Part shown: piece after piece, positions 1 to 9,091 of the stretch
How positions within the stretch are numbered: the first letter of the stretch is position 1
Layout of the letters: the number at the start of each line of letters is the position of its first letter
Assembly: GCA_034003325.1 (NCBI GenBank)
Contig: JAVEYW010000005.1
Location: 240,579-304,578, forward strand
DNA from: Desulfobacterales bacterium
GTDB taxonomy: Bacteria > Desulfobacterota > Desulfobacteria > Desulfobacterales > JAFDDL01
Length of the DNA stretch: 64,000 nucleotides
Direction: 5' to 3'
The notes under the pieces: model-generated
The model's input: only the letters and a program-made list of their open reading frames with translations
Databases searched by the model: none
Told to the model about the DNA's origin: nothing
Made by a program: the position numbers and the translations under genes

Positions 1-224
1 TATTCATGGATGATCGAATAGGTGGGGCTGGTGACATAATCCGCGTCGGGAACACCGATTCCTTTGGCGAGGCCCTGAACAAAGGCTGTTTTACCGCTGC
101 CTAGATCCCCGGTCAGTGCGATGACAAGGCCGCCTGTGATTGCATTGCCGATGCGCCGGCCCAGCGCCCGGGTTTCCGTGACTGATCGGGTGAGCGTCTC
201 CAGTTTCAGACAATCAGTTTCCAT
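1..224 (-). CDS. tsaE: tRNA t6A biosynthesis ATPase TsaE (3' part missing, runs off window)
   Basis: The N-terminal 74 or so residues of TsaE, the ATPase that works with TsaB and TsaD to add threonylcarbamoyl to A37 of tRNAs reading ANN codons. The visible Walker A segment is LTGDLGSGKTAFVQGLA, followed by the family's GVPDADYVTSPTYSIIHE stretch. The ATG is at 224-222. It overlaps the end of nnr by 11 bp, so the two are translationally coupled as last genes of the phoH-to-tsaE operon. The C-terminus lies beyond base 1, so completeness cannot be judged. Confidence 0.9.
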   Translation of the reverse strand, partial: METDCLKLETLTRSVTETRALGRRIGNAITGGLVIALTGDLGSGKTAFVQGLAKGIGVPDADYVTSPTYSIIHE

Positions 225-1809
225 GATTCGGAGCGTTATGGCGGGCAGCTGAGGTTTCGGGTTGAGCCAATGCGGCGATTTGATACGGAAGCTGCGCCAT
301 CACCTCGCTCGCCAGAAAACCGAACGGCCCCGAGGTTTGGGACAATCGATCGGCCGCCGCACCATGCAGATAAACGCCTGCCAGGGCCGCAAATTGCGGT
401 GCCATGCCCTGCACGATAAGGCCCGCGATAACACCGGTCAGCACATCCCCCATGCCGCCGGAGGCCATGCCGGCGTTGCCGGTGGGGTTGATAAATACGT
501 GGCCATCGGGAAACGCGATTACGGTGCGTGCCCCTTTTAATACGACGCATGTGTGATAGCGAACAGCGAAATTTCGGGCGCATGCCACACGGTCTTTCTG
601 AATGGCTGCCGTGCTGAGGCCGGTCAGGCGTGCCATTTCACCGGGGTGAGGCGTAATGACGGCGGGGACTTTGGTCTTTTGAAGCAGTTGCGGGGTATCA
701 GACAAGCAATTGAGTCCATCCGCATCGATCACCAGGGGGACGGCTGCTTCCGGTAGAAGGCCGTGAACCAGCCGACGGGTGTCCTCGGCGGCGCCGAGAC
801 CAGGGCCGATGGCCAGGCATTTTTTCCCGGTCGATAATTCAAGAATCGGCATTAGGGCGGATTCGCCCAGAACGCCGGTTCCGGTTTCGGGCAGCGTGGA
901 TGTCATGACTTCCATCAGGTGGGATGACACAGAAGCACAGAGACTGGACGCGATGCCGAGGGTCACGAGCCCCGCGCCTGCTCTCATGGCCGACGTGGCG
1001 CTCATAACCGCCGCCCCGGTTTTTCCGGGGCCGCCGGCAATGACCAGCAGATGGCCCGTTGCGCCCTTATGGGCATCGGGGCGACGCTTCGGAATAAGGC
1101 CGCCGATAATCTCCCGGGTCAGCAGCTGTTGTTTCGGCGCCACTCGATCAGTGATGTGGGTCGGAATGCCGATATCGACAATCTCCAGTTCGCCGGTCAA
1201 TTCAGCGCCGGGATAGAGGAAGTGCCCGATCTTGGGATAGGCAAAGGTGGTGGTGAGTTGTGCCTGAACGGCGGCGCCGCAGGGCAGGGCCGTATCACTG
1301 CTCAGCCCGGAGGGTATATCCACCGCCACGACCGGCTTGCCGCTGGCATTGATAAATTCGATGATCGCTTGGTAAAAAGGGCGCACTTCGGCCGTCAGTC
1401 CGGTTCCGAGAATGGCATCCACCCATAGATTCGTGTGTCGCATTCGGGGCTGTTGTTCGGCAAATGCGCGCATGTCGGGCACTTCGATGACGGGAACCCC
1501 TATCGGATTCAGGAGGTGCAAATTTGCCGCTGCGTCTCCTTTAACCTTCGAGCTTTCAGTCAGAAGAAAAACGGTGACAGGTGCGCCTTTTCGGGCGAGA
1601 TAACGCGCCATCACAAATCCATCGCCGCCGTTGTTGCCGCAGCCCGCCATGATCCCGATGCGCCGGGACGCTAAATCCGGAAACCGGGTGAGCATCGCCC
1701 GGACGGCACCGTATCCGGCGTTTTCCATGAGCAGTCTGCCGGGCAGGCCAAAATCACGGATGGTGAGTGAATCCATTTCCCGCATTTCGGAAGCGGTTAC
1801 GACATACAT
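214..1809 (-). CDS. nnr: Bifunctional NAD(P)H-hydrate epimerase / dehydratase
   Basis: Repairs hydrated NAD(P)H: the N-terminal YjeF_N domain (about residues 1-215, motif GCGNNGGDGF) epimerises NAD(P)HX, and the C-terminal kinase-like domain (about 235-510) dehydrates it using ADP or ATP. The C-terminal signature NPTGNAGMASGGMGDVLTG carries the catalytic Asp in GMGDV. I chose the ATG at 1809 because a TGAGG Shine-Dalgarno lies six bases ahead. A GTG at 1821, overlapping the pdxJ stop, would add four residues and cannot be excluded. At about 531 residues it is the usual length for the fused enzyme. It lies between pdxJ and tsaE in the same operon. Confidence 0.95.
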   Translation of the reverse strand: MYVVTASEMREMDSLTIRDFGLPGRLLMENAGYGAVRAMLTRFPDLASRRIGIMAGCGNNGGDGFVMARYLARKGAPVTVFLLTESSKVKGDAAANLHLLNPIGVPVIEVPDMRAFAEQQPRMRHTNLWVDAILGTGLTAEVRPFYQAIIEFINASGKPVVAVDIPSGLSSDTALPCGAAVQAQLTTTFAYPKIGHFLYPGAELTGELEIVDIGIPTHITDRVAPKQQLLTREIIGGLIPKRRPDAHKGATGHLLVIAGGPGKTGAAVMSATSAMRAGAGLVTLGIASSLCASVSSHLMEVMTSTLPETGTGVLGESALMPILELSTGKKCLAIGPGLGAAEDTRRLVHGLLPEAAVPLVIDADGLNCLSDTPQLLQKTKVPAVITPHPGEMARLTGLSTAAIQKDRVACARNFAVRYHTCVVLKGARTVIAFPDGHVFINPTGNAGMASGGMGDVLTGVIAGLIVQGMAPQFAALAGVYLHGAAADRLSQTSGPFGFLASEVMAQLPYQIAALAQPETSAARHNAPNHGN

Positions 1810-1817
1810 GGCGAACC

Positions 1818-2537
1818 TCACAATCCTTTGACAAGGGCCAGCATCTCCTTAACCGCCTGTTCCATCCCCACGAGCGCGGCCCGGGCGATAATACTGTGGC
1901 CGATGCTGAATTCGTCGATTTCCGTTAACCCCTTGAATGCGCCGATGGTGTTATAACACAAGCCGTGGCCTGCATTGACACCGAGTTTCAGTCGATGGGC
2001 CAGTTTTGCGGCGTCGAGAATTTGGCTAAAAGCCTCATTTTTTTTCCTGGGATGGATGGCCTCGCAAAAGGCGCCGGTATGAATTTCAATCATGGAGGCG
2101 TTGATTTGGTGCGCAATCTTAATCTGTGAAGGGGCCGGATCGATGAAGATGCTGACGGGAATGCCGGCGTCCTGAAGGATGTCGACGGCTTCTGCGATGG
2201 CGGTTTTGTTAACGATCAGGTCCAGCCCCCCTTCGGTGGTCAGCTCTTCGCGTTTTTCAGGCACCAGGGTGACCAAATCCGGCTTGATACTCATGGCGAT
2301 GCCGACCATTTCGCTGGTTGCGGCCATTTCAAGAATCATTTTTGTCTGAATCACTTCCCGCAACAACCGGACATCCCTGTCCTGAATATGACGTCGATCT
2401 TCCCTCAGATGAACAACGATGCCTTCGGCGCCAGCCAGTTCCGCCAGCACGGCGGCGGCAACGGGGTCCGGATAGCGGGTGCCGCGAGCCTGCCTCAGGG
2501 TGGCAATATGATCCACATTGACTGCTAAGTTGGCCAT
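1818..2537 (-). CDS. pdxJ: Pyridoxine 5'-phosphate synthase
   Basis: Condenses 1-deoxyxylulose 5-phosphate with 3-amino-2-oxopropyl phosphate to make pyridoxine 5'-phosphate, the last ring-forming step of DXP-dependent vitamin B6 synthesis in the cytoplasm. The N-terminal NVDHIATLRQARGT, the HLREDRRHI segment and the C-terminal GHGLCYNT and IGHSIIARA stretches are typical of PdxJ. The length of 239 residues matches the family. Eighteen bases separate it from ybeY upstream, and its stop touches the nnr start region, so it sits inside the phoH-ybeY-nnr operon. Confidence 0.97.
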   Translation of the reverse strand: MANLAVNVDHIATLRQARGTRYPDPVAAAVLAELAGAEGIVVHLREDRRHIQDRDVRLLREVIQTKMILEMAATSEMVGIAMSIKPDLVTLVPEKREELTTEGGLDLIVNKTAIAEAVDILQDAGIPVSIFIDPAPSQIKIAHQINASMIEIHTGAFCEAIHPRKKNEAFSQILDAAKLAHRLKLGVNAGHGLCYNTIGAFKGLTEIDEFSIGHSIIARAALVGMEQAVKEMLALVKGL

Positions 2538-2554
2538 GTTTCTTCTTCCTTTTC

Positions 2555-2998
2555 TTATTGGCTTTGTTTGATCAGATGCATCAATTCATCGGCTTTTTCT
2601 TCCATGATGGCGGCTTGTGCCGCATCATTTTCATGATCATACCCGAACAGATGTAACACCCCGTGAATTAACAGCGCCAGAAACCGATCTTCCATGGGAA
2701 TATCCGCCGCTTCCGCTTCTCGTTGGGCCGTGTCGGCTGAGATAACCACATCCCCCAAAAGGGTTGGGGTTACCATGGAAAATTCGCCTTCACGCATGGG
2801 AAAAGCGATCACATTGGTGGGGCCTGTCCGATTGAGGTATTGCTGATTTAACGCGGCGATTCCCGAGTCGTCCACAATCAGAAGGGACAGCTCACCGTCA
2901 GGACAATCCAAGGCGTTTAAGATGACCGTCGCTGCCTTGTGAATCATTTCCGGAGATAGGTTTATCCGATTTTGTTGGTTGTCGATCAGTACTGCCAT
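2555..2998 (-). CDS. ybeY: Endoribonuclease YbeY (rRNA maturation factor)
   Basis: Zinc-dependent single-strand endoribonuclease needed for 16S rRNA 3'-end maturation and ribosome quality control. The metal motif HGVLHLFGYDHE gives the three His ligands near residue 110. A longer frame reaches 3106, but the ATG at 2998 gives a normal 147-residue protein and follows a purine-rich AAAGGGAAAA site. The real start therefore lies about 100 bp inside the end of the upstream 7TM-HD gene. This phoH, HD, ybeY order is a widely conserved bacterial arrangement. Confidence 0.93.
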   Translation of the reverse strand: MAVLIDNQQNRINLSPEMIHKAATVILNALDCPDGELSLLIVDDSGIAALNQQYLNRTGPTNVIAFPMREGEFSMVTPTLLGDVVISADTAQREAEAADIPMEDRFLALLIHGVLHLFGYDHENDAAQAAIMEEKADELMHLIKQSQ

Positions 2999-5309
2999 TT
3001 TTCCCTTTCCCGTTGCTCGTGGCGGGATTATCCGGATATTCAATTCGATGATGATGAATGCCGGTGAGGATTTTATTAAAGCATTTAGCGATTTCATGAA
3101 GATCACGCAATGTCAATTCACAATTGCCCAATTGCCCGTCCGAAAAAATTTTATTGACCAGATTTTGAACCAGTTTCTGAATTCTGGCGGGTGTCGGGTT
3201 TTCAAGCGTTCTGGAGGCGGCTTCCACGACGTCGGCCAGCATCACAAGTCCGGCTTCCCGGGTTTGGGGCCTGGGGCCGGGATATCTGAAATTTTCGATA
3301 TTGACGGCATCCTCTCCCTTTTGCTGTTTGGCTTTATCGTAGAAAAAGGTGATGAGGCTGTTGCCGTGATGCTGGCGGATCACATCCGTAATGTCATGGC
3401 CGAGCCGGTTGGCCCTGGCAATTTCAACCCCCTCTTTGATGTGGGAAATCAAAATGAGCGCACTCATGGAGGGCGCCAGTTTATCATGCCTGTTTTTCCC
3501 GCTTCTTTGGTTTTCCACAAAATACAGAGGCTTGTTTATTTTTCCGATATCATGGTAATAGCCGCAGACCTTGGCCTTGAGCGGATTGGCACCGATTTCC
3601 GCGGCTGCTGCCTCCACCATGGAGCCGACTACGACACTATGATGGTAAGTGCCAGGGGCCTCAAGCATCAGCCTGCGCAGTATCGGTTGATCCAGGTTGG
3701 CCAGTTCAAGCAGGGTGACATCCGTTTTGTATCCAAAGGTCATCTCTACCAGCGGCGCCATGCCGAGGGAGATAATGCCGGTGTTAACCCCTCCCATAAA
3801 AGCAAACCCCCATCCCCATAACAAGTTCAGAACGGAAAGATCCGCCCGGTAGATGTGGATGGCCGTGACCAACACGATATTGATAATTCCCAGTTTCATG
3901 CCGGCCTTGATAAACACCTTTCGTTCCCGACACTCCCGAATCCAGTGGGCTGCCAGCGCGCTGCTGAGGAAAAAATAAATAAAAAATTCAAACCGGTTTT
4001 GAAAAAGAAGGGTCATGCAGGCTGCGGCCAGCAAGCTGAAAATGAGGGACGTGTCGAGTCCGATAAACAGGCAAACCACCATTGCACCGGAGGCAATCGG
4101 AATACCGTAGTAAACACAATGCTCCGATAACGCGAACGCGCCGCTTTGCGTTAAGGTGTTGGCCACAATCAGGGATATTTTGCCGAGTAGAAATAAGCTT
4201 AATAAAACGCAGGCCATGAAAACCAGATCTTTGGTGTGTTTCTTGTCGGATTTGTGGCCGCTTGTCATATATAACTGATAAATGATCACCAGTAGGCACA
4301 TTACGACCATGGCGGCGCCAACGCCGCTGGCAACCATTTCTTCCTTTTTCAGGTTGGACTGCATGGCGTTGAACTTCACAAGATGAATCGGCGCCACCCG
4401 TTCTCCTTCCCGAATGATCATCTCGCCTGTCTTGATCTGGTAAAGAATCGGTTTTATCGCCGCCATCGCCTGTTTTCTTCGTTCTTCGGTTTCGCTGCGG
4501 TTTAGCGTAATATTGGGACCGATCATTTCCTGAATGACATCAACGAGGAGGTTGCGCAACTGATAGGGGTAATCCTTTAAAAGGGGATCCCCGACAATTC
4601 GGATCATGGCCTTGGCCTGGTCAAGACCATATATGCCCCTGAGCGTGGTGACCGTATTTTCGGTTTTGTTTTGGACGCTTCTCAGCACGATTCCCTTATC
4701 GATTTCTTTCAGTAGAATCTCTTTATTCGAAACCACGCCGTTGTCCAGGATTTCCTTGATAACCCGATTGATGATGTTGGGCATGTCCTCGGAAAATTGT
4801 TTTTGAATAAGAAGGGCATACCCCGCTTGACTGACTTTGATGCCGAGCATTGTTTCAAAATCAGCTTTCATGGCCATGGCCTGGTCTTTCGGGCTGGGCG
4901 GCGGCGGAGTCGCCAACGGCTCCGGCAGCTCGGATATCTCTTCATTCTGGGGGGGCGCGGATTCGGCCGGTGGTTTGACTTCAAATACCGCCCTTAGTTT
5001 GGAAAATGCTTGATTAACGCGGTTTGCCAACGTGGTAACCATGAGCTTGTCATGGTCGTAGACCGCCAAAACGGCCTCTATCGCCTCGTGCCGTTTGACT
5101 TCGGTGGCTTCCTTGTCTTCAATAAAGAAGTCTTCGGTTGCTTTGATGTTTCTTTCCGCCACATCGCCCAGTTGGTAGACATGACGCTTAATGGCCAGGC
5201 TAGGATACAGGATGAGCGTGAAAAGGCCGGTGAGCAGCATCAGTATGGCGCAACGTATAAATAACTCGCTATTATCCTTAAAAATATTATGCTTTAATGT
5301 TATCGCCAT
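2898..5309 (-). CDS. 7TM-HD family membrane phosphodiesterase (PgpH-like)
   Basis: A membrane protein of 803 residues with the 7TMR-HD layout: one N-terminal transmembrane helix (about 18-40), a large extracytoplasmic domain with a Pro-rich linker (about 125-145), a bundle of membrane helices (about 330-520), and a cytoplasmic HD domain with HSVVVGSM, YYHDIGK and a later HHG. In Firmicutes PgpH of this architecture hydrolyses cyclic di-AMP; the substrate here is inferred, not shown. The hydrophilic, Lys/Ser-rich C-terminal tail overlaps ybeY by 101 bp in another frame. Located between phoH and ybeY. Confidence 0.9.
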   Translation of the reverse strand: MAITLKHNIFKDNSELFIRCAILMLLTGLFTLILYPSLAIKRHVYQLGDVAERNIKATEDFFIEDKEATEVKRHEAIEAVLAVYDHDKLMVTTLANRVNQAFSKLRAVFEVKPPAESAPPQNEEISELPEPLATPPPPSPKDQAMAMKADFETMLGIKVSQAGYALLIQKQFSEDMPNIINRVIKEILDNGVVSNKEILLKEIDKGIVLRSVQNKTENTVTTLRGIYGLDQAKAMIRIVGDPLLKDYPYQLRNLLVDVIQEMIGPNITLNRSETEERRKQAMAAIKPILYQIKTGEMIIREGERVAPIHLVKFNAMQSNLKKEEMVASGVGAAMVVMCLLVIIYQLYMTSGHKSDKKHTKDLVFMACVLLSLFLLGKISLIVANTLTQSGAFALSEHCVYYGIPIASGAMVVCLFIGLDTSLIFSLLAAACMTLLFQNRFEFFIYFFLSSALAAHWIRECRERKVFIKAGMKLGIINIVLVTAIHIYRADLSVLNLLWGWGFAFMGGVNTGIISLGMAPLVEMTFGYKTDVTLLELANLDQPILRRLMLEAPGTYHHSVVVGSMVEAAAAEIGANPLKAKVCGYYHDIGKINKPLYFVENQRSGKNRHDKLAPSMSALILISHIKEGVEIARANRLGHDITDVIRQHHGNSLITFFYDKAKQQKGEDAVNIENFRYPGPRPQTREAGLVMLADVVEAASRTLENPTPARIQKLVQNLVNKIFSDGQLGNCELTLRDLHEIAKCFNKILTGIHHHRIEYPDNPATSNGKGKNGSTDRQPTKSDKPISGNDSQGSDGHLKRLGLS

Positions 5310-5341
5310 ATGTGTTTCGAATCATTTAGCGCACAACGGGG

Positions 5342-6391
5342 TCAGGAATGCGCATGTTCGACCGGATCATTTGACACCGAAGGCAGGCGGTCCACCTGCT
5401 TAGCGCGTTGTTTTTCCTCGTCGAGAAGTTCATACGCCCGAATAATTTCCTGAACCAACTTATGCCGGACCACATCTTTTTTAGAAAAAAAGATGAATTG
5501 AATGCCTTGGATTCCCTGTAAAATATTTTTGGTTTCAACGAGACCGGACGGCTTTCCGGTCGGCAGGTCGATTTGGGTGATATCTCCGGTAATGACGGCC
5601 TTGGATCTGAAGCCGATCCGTGTGAGAAACATTTTCATTTGCTCAGCGGTTGTATTCTGTGCTTCATCCAAGATGATGAAGGAGTCATTCAGTGTTCTGC
5701 CGCGCATAAATGCGATCGGCGCCACTTCGATGACCCCCTGTTGCATCAAGTTGGATACCTTTTCAAACCGCATCATATCGTGAAGCGCATCATAGAGAGG
5801 TCTTAAATAGGGATCGACCTTGTCGGCCAGACCCCCCGGTAAAAATCCGAGCGATTCACCGGCTTCCACGGCGGGGCGAGTGAGGATAATGCGGTTGACT
5901 GCCCCTTTGCTTAACGCCGCGACCGCCATGGCCATGGCCAGATACGTTTTTCCGGTTCCGGCCGGCCCGATGCCGAACACGATGTCATGGCTTCGAATGG
6001 CGTCGATATAATTTTTTTGGGCCAGGCTTTTGGGTGTGATGGCGCTTTTTTTTGAGGTAATAAAAACCGTATCGAGAAAAATGTCCCGAAGCGAAATTCG
6101 ATCGTTCCCGCTTAAAACAGTAACCGCATAATCTATATCCGTAGGATAAAGGAGGTAGCGCTCTTGAAGCAAGCCATAAAGCTGATTCAGCACATTGGCG
6201 GCCAAGCGAGCGGGAATCTCATCCCCCTGAATAAATACCATGGTGCCTCTTGCGGTAATGGAGACTCCCGTTGCCTCCGCTACCCGGCGAAGGTGAGTAT
6301 TGTGCTCGCCGAAAAGCTGCATCGCCAGTTCAGGCTCCGGAAAAGCCAACTGAAGCGGTGTTTCGATTTTGGTAGTGGGTGCATTGTTCAT
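5342..6391 (-). CDS. PhoH family ATPase
   Basis: Cytoplasmic P-loop ATPase of the PhoH/YbeZ family, thought to act with YbeY in rRNA and RNA metabolism, possibly as a helicase. Walker A is GPAGTGKT near residue 145 and Walker B is FIILDEAQN; the FLPGGLADKVDPYLRPLYDA segment is family typical. A KH-like N-terminal region (about 25-75) precedes the ATPase core. The length of 349 residues is normal. It is the first gene of the minus-strand operon and is divergent from cvpA, so the operon promoter should lie in 6392-6676. Confidence 0.94.
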   Translation of the reverse strand: MNNAPTTKIETPLQLAFPEPELAMQLFGEHNTHLRRVAEATGVSITARGTMVFIQGDEIPARLAANVLNQLYGLLQERYLLYPTDIDYAVTVLSGNDRISLRDIFLDTVFITSKKSAITPKSLAQKNYIDAIRSHDIVFGIGPAGTGKTYLAMAMAVAALSKGAVNRIILTRPAVEAGESLGFLPGGLADKVDPYLRPLYDALHDMMRFEKVSNLMQQGVIEVAPIAFMRGRTLNDSFIILDEAQNTTAEQMKMFLTRIGFRSKAVITGDITQIDLPTGKPSGLVETKNILQGIQGIQFIFFSKKDVVRHKLVQEIIRAYELLDEEKQRAKQVDRLPSVSNDPVEHAHS

Positions 6392-6676
6392 TCAGACATT
6401 CTCATATTCTCACCTTGAATTTCCCTCACCTATCATAAATAACCGTCCATATGCAAACGGCAAATGACATTCCTTGTATGGCAGCGGAACCGCATGGTCT
6501 ATCTGGCCGATTGCTTGCATCCCTTAAAAATACCTTGACTCGGCAGGCGTGCTCTGATAGCGTTCCAAAGTTTTTAACCAGTTGTAATTTCTATTTTTTT
6601 TTGGTTTTAAACCGGTAGCGAGTCAGGTCTTGTTCCGAAGGACGGCACCCGCATATTCCGGGCTGTGGAGGACATA
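6392..6676. promoter_or_regulatory. Divergent intergenic region phoH / cvpA
   Basis: Both flanking operons start here, so it must hold two promoters. A TTGACT at 6535-6540 faces cvpA but lacks a good -10 at 17 bp. No terminator hairpin, repeat or small ORF with a ribosome site was seen. Confidence 0.4.
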
Positions 6677-7204
6677 GTGAATCTTTTCGATATCATATGT
6701 ATCGTGATCCTCGGATTTTGTCTTGTAAGGGGCATTTTTCGTGGATTAATTAAGGAAATAACAGCCATCGTCGGGGTGATCGGCGGATTTTACGGCGCCT
6801 ATACATTCTATCCGAACGTGGGGATTTATTTGAAGCAGTGGATTCCCAATATTGCTTATCTAAACATATTGAGTTTTCTGATTATTTTTTGTGGTGTGCT
6901 GATCCTTGTCAATGTGCTGGGGATTATTATCAAATACCTGCTCAATGTGGTGTTTTCGGGGTGGCTCGATCGCATCGGCGGCGCCGGATTTGGACTTGCA
7001 AAAGGGCTGTTGATCGTTTGTGTCCTTTTTATTGCCTTGACGACCTTTTTACCGAGGGGAGACTCTCTGATTCAAGATTCCGTTCTTTCCCCTCATGTAT
7101 CCGCTGCCTCCGAAGTCATGGCTACCGTGATATCCAAGGAGATGAAGCAGGCCTTTGCGATTAAAATAGAGGCGCTTAACAAGGCTTGGAGCAAGAGAAA
7201 ATAG
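6677..7204 (+). CDS. CvpA family membrane protein
   Basis: A small integral membrane protein with four predicted hydrophobic segments in the first 120 residues, starting with the family's LVRGIFRGLIKEITAIVG stretch. CvpA was named for colicin V production in E. coli; its general role is unclear. A GTG at 6677 fits best because GGAGG at 6667-6671 lies about five bases ahead; an in-frame GTG at 6665 would overlap that site. It is followed two bases later by mazG, so the two are probably co-expressed. Confidence 0.85.
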   Translation: MNLFDIICIVILGFCLVRGIFRGLIKEITAIVGVIGGFYGAYTFYPNVGIYLKQWIPNIAYLNILSFLIIFCGVLILVNVLGIIIKYLLNVVFSGWLDRIGGAGFGLAKGLLIVCVLFIALTTFLPRGDSLIQDSVLSPHVSAASEVMATVISKEMKQAFAIKIEALNKAWSKRK

Positions 7205-7206
7205 GT

Positions 7207-8007
7207 ATGGACAAAAAAACCGGTATCGACCAACTGGTTTCCCTTGTGGCGGCGCTCAGAGGGGAAAATGGTTGTCCATGGGATCGAAAGCAAACCGTCC
7301 AAAGCATGACGGTCTACCTTTTGGAAGAGACCTATGAATTGGTGGAAGCGATCAACGCCGGTGATCCCGGGGCGATTTGTGAAGAATTAGGGGATGTTCT
7401 GTTTCTGATAGTGTTTGTTGCGCATCTTTTCCGGGAGCAGGGGAGTTTCGATATTTCGGATGTCGTATCCCATATTCATGAAAAGATGGTGCGAAGGCAT
7501 CCTCATGTGTTCGGCGAGAACACGCTTGAAACCGCCGAAGAGGTTAAAAAGCAGTGGAATGAGATTAAAAATAACGAAAAATCGAATTCTTCAAATATGT
7601 CTGTACTGGATTCGGTTCCAATCGGCCTACCGGCGCTTATGCGCGCTTATCGGATTTCCGAGCGGGCGGCGGCCAACGGGTTTGACTGGAACAGCTTGAC
7701 CGGCGTGATGGAAAAGGTGCAAGAAGAGTGGCAGGAGCTGAAAAACGAATTGGCAAAAGAGCCGTTCGCGAATCAAACCGGGAACGCCGTTTCAATGGAA
7801 TTCGGGGATTTACTGTTTGCATTGGTGAATGTGGCGCGTTTTGCCCGCATTCACCCGGAAACCGCCCTGGCTGATGCCATCATGAAGTTCAAAAAGCGTT
7901 TCATGCATATGGAAATGGCTATTCGGGCGGAAGGCAAAACGCTGTCGAATGTACCTCAGCCGGAAAAGGACGCACTCTGGGATAAGGCCAAGGTTTTGAT
8001 TTTCTAA
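7207..8007 (+). CDS. mazG: Nucleoside triphosphate pyrophosphohydrolase MazG
   Basis: Hydrolyses (d)NTPs to monophosphates and pyrophosphate, probably removing aberrant nucleotides. The N-terminal half carries CPWDRKQT, EETYELVEAI and EELGDVLFLIVF, the acidic metal-binding helix pair of MazG; a second, weaker MazG repeat follows (EFGDLLFALVNVARF near residue 210). The tandem layout and about 266 residues match E. coli MazG. The ATG at 7207 is two bases after the cvpA stop; an upstream in-frame TTG at 7186 lies inside cvpA. It ends in a 4-bp convergent overlap with the next gene. Confidence 0.95.
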   Translation: MDKKTGIDQLVSLVAALRGENGCPWDRKQTVQSMTVYLLEETYELVEAINAGDPGAICEELGDVLFLIVFVAHLFREQGSFDISDVVSHIHEKMVRRHPHVFGENTLETAEEVKKQWNEIKNNEKSNSSNMSVLDSVPIGLPALMRAYRISERAAANGFDWNSLTGVMEKVQEEWQELKNELAKEPFANQTGNAVSMEFGDLLFALVNVARFARIHPETALADAIMKFKKRFMHMEMAIRAEGKTLSNVPQPEKDALWDKAKVLIF

Positions 8008-8450
8008 ATATAATCCCCTCGATGAAACTTGATCGATTCCAACCGGGCGGTCAGGGCGACTTCAGATGCGATTCTTTGTAATGCCTCATTCGGCACCGCC
8101 ATGTTTTCAGCCTCTTTAAGAAGATTGTTGGCATTATTGTGAATCGTGTTCAGCAATGGTGCAATGTCTTTTAACGATTTCGACTGGTTGTTGAGATCGT
8201 CGGCATAATCCCTCAATAGATCCAACAGTTGGTTCGTCTGTGTAACGACTTTTTCAATGGGGGACTCAATGCTTAAAAAAGAAGCGGCTTGAATTTCACC
8301 CAGTGCGCGCGCGGCGGGATACGTCTCGGTTGTTGCCTTTTCCCCCAAGGCTTTGTTCAGAGAGTCTTTAAAACAAATATCCGTCGTTTTTTGGACGGTT
8401 TTGTGGGGCTGAATGGCCTGGTTTTCAGATATCGGGATGATGTTGCTCAT
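8004..8450 (-). CDS. Hypothetical protein, helical, downstream of flgM
   Basis: I do not recognise this 148-residue protein. It is rich in Asn, Gln, Leu and Glu and has a long predicted amphipathic helix from about residue 60 to 130; there is no signal peptide or membrane segment. A strong AAGGAGG site precedes the ATG at 8450. It lies in the same direction as flgM but beyond that operon's terminator and a dispersed repeat, so it probably has its own promoter. A flagellar link is only a guess from position. Confidence 0.7.
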   Translation of the reverse strand: MSNIIPISENQAIQPHKTVQKTTDICFKDSLNKALGEKATTETYPAARALGEIQAASFLSIESPIEKVVTQTNQLLDLLRDYADDLNNQSKSLKDIAPLLNTIHNNANNLLKEAENMAVPNEALQRIASEVALTARLESIKFHRGDYI

Positions 8451-8490
8451 TTGAAATGCCTCCTTAGGTTAATTCATCCCATGATTATGC

Positions 8491-8520
8491 AAAAAAAAGG
8501 CCAGCATTAACGCCGGCCTT
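8491..8520 (-). terminator. Intrinsic terminator downstream of flgM
   Basis: On the minus strand a 9-bp stem (AAGGCCGGC / GCTGGCCTT, one G-T pair) closes a six-base loop and is followed by an unbroken T run. It lies between flgM and the hypothetical gene at 8004-8450, ending the flgM transcript. Confidence 0.85.
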
Positions 8521-8615
8521 GAACAAGTATTTATTATATTGAAATATCAGATAAAATAATATTTAAGGCTTTTTGGAAGTCGGACACACCCGGCAATTTT
8601 TTCCGATCCTGTATT

Positions 8616-8727
8616 CCTAATCCGGCAAAGCCGGATGCTTGAATGCTGGAAAGCTGGGATGCATAAAAGCCATCTTTCACCTTCGGCGAATATACACGCA
8701 AAAGCGTGCAAGTTTCTGGTAAAGGGC
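8616..8727 (-). repeat. Dispersed repeat, copy A
   Basis: A 112-bp element, on the minus strand, nearly identical to copies at 20383-20493 and 29642-29736. It begins CCCTTTACCAGAAAC, holds a hairpin CACGC/GCGTG, then a block of three 8-bp CAGCATTC-like units, and ends with the hairpin ATCCGGC-TTT-GCCGGAT. The copy lies between flgM and its terminator. Confidence 0.9.
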
Positions 8728-8746
8728 ATATGGTAATCGAAAGGGC

Positions 8747-9064
8747 CTAAACGATATCACTGATAATGGCGCCGATAATCGAGTCGGCAATTTTATCCGG
8801 ATCGATAGAATACTGATTCGATGCAATAGCTTGCTTGAGTTCCGCAACCCTTTCCTCACGGACATTCGGGCTTTTGGCTACGGCGGTTTTTGCCAATTGC
8901 ATCTCTTTTGAAGCTTGGGACAAGCTGACTTTGTCGTCTCGGGATACTCCCGCGTTATTGTCCGTAGCCTGATTTTCGCGGATATCGATCCGGTGTTTGT
9001 CCGCAGTCTCACTTAACAGCGTCCGGTGCCCGTATTTTTGCGTAATGTTGCTGATATTATTCAT
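8747..9064 (-). CDS. flgM: Anti-sigma-28 factor FlgM
   Basis: FlgM binds the flagellar sigma factor FliA and holds it inactive until the hook is complete and FlgM is exported. The 105-residue size and C-terminal helix region are typical: VREERVAELKQAIASNQYSI followed by DPDKIADSIIGAIISDIV. The N-terminal half is polar and probably disordered, as usual. It lies 27 bp after the DVU0524-like gene, a pairing seen in other Desulfobacterota. No other flagellar structural gene is in the window. Confidence 0.93.
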   Translation of the reverse strand: MNNISNITQKYGHRTLLSETADKHRIDIRENQATDNNAGVSRDDKVSLSQASKEMQLAKTAVAKSPNVREERVAELKQAIASNQYSIDPDKIADSIIGAIISDIV

Positions 9065-9091
9065 TTTCTTACCTCCCGGAGCGGAGGGCTC

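Noticed and set aside
2979..3821. 280-codon frame on the plus strand
   Set aside because: Lies entirely within the well-supported 7TM-HD gene on the minus strand; its product has no coherent family features.
8547..8729. 60-codon frame inside repeat copy A
   Set aside because: It is just the translated repeat; the same peptide string recurs in copy B, so it reflects repeated DNA and not a gene.
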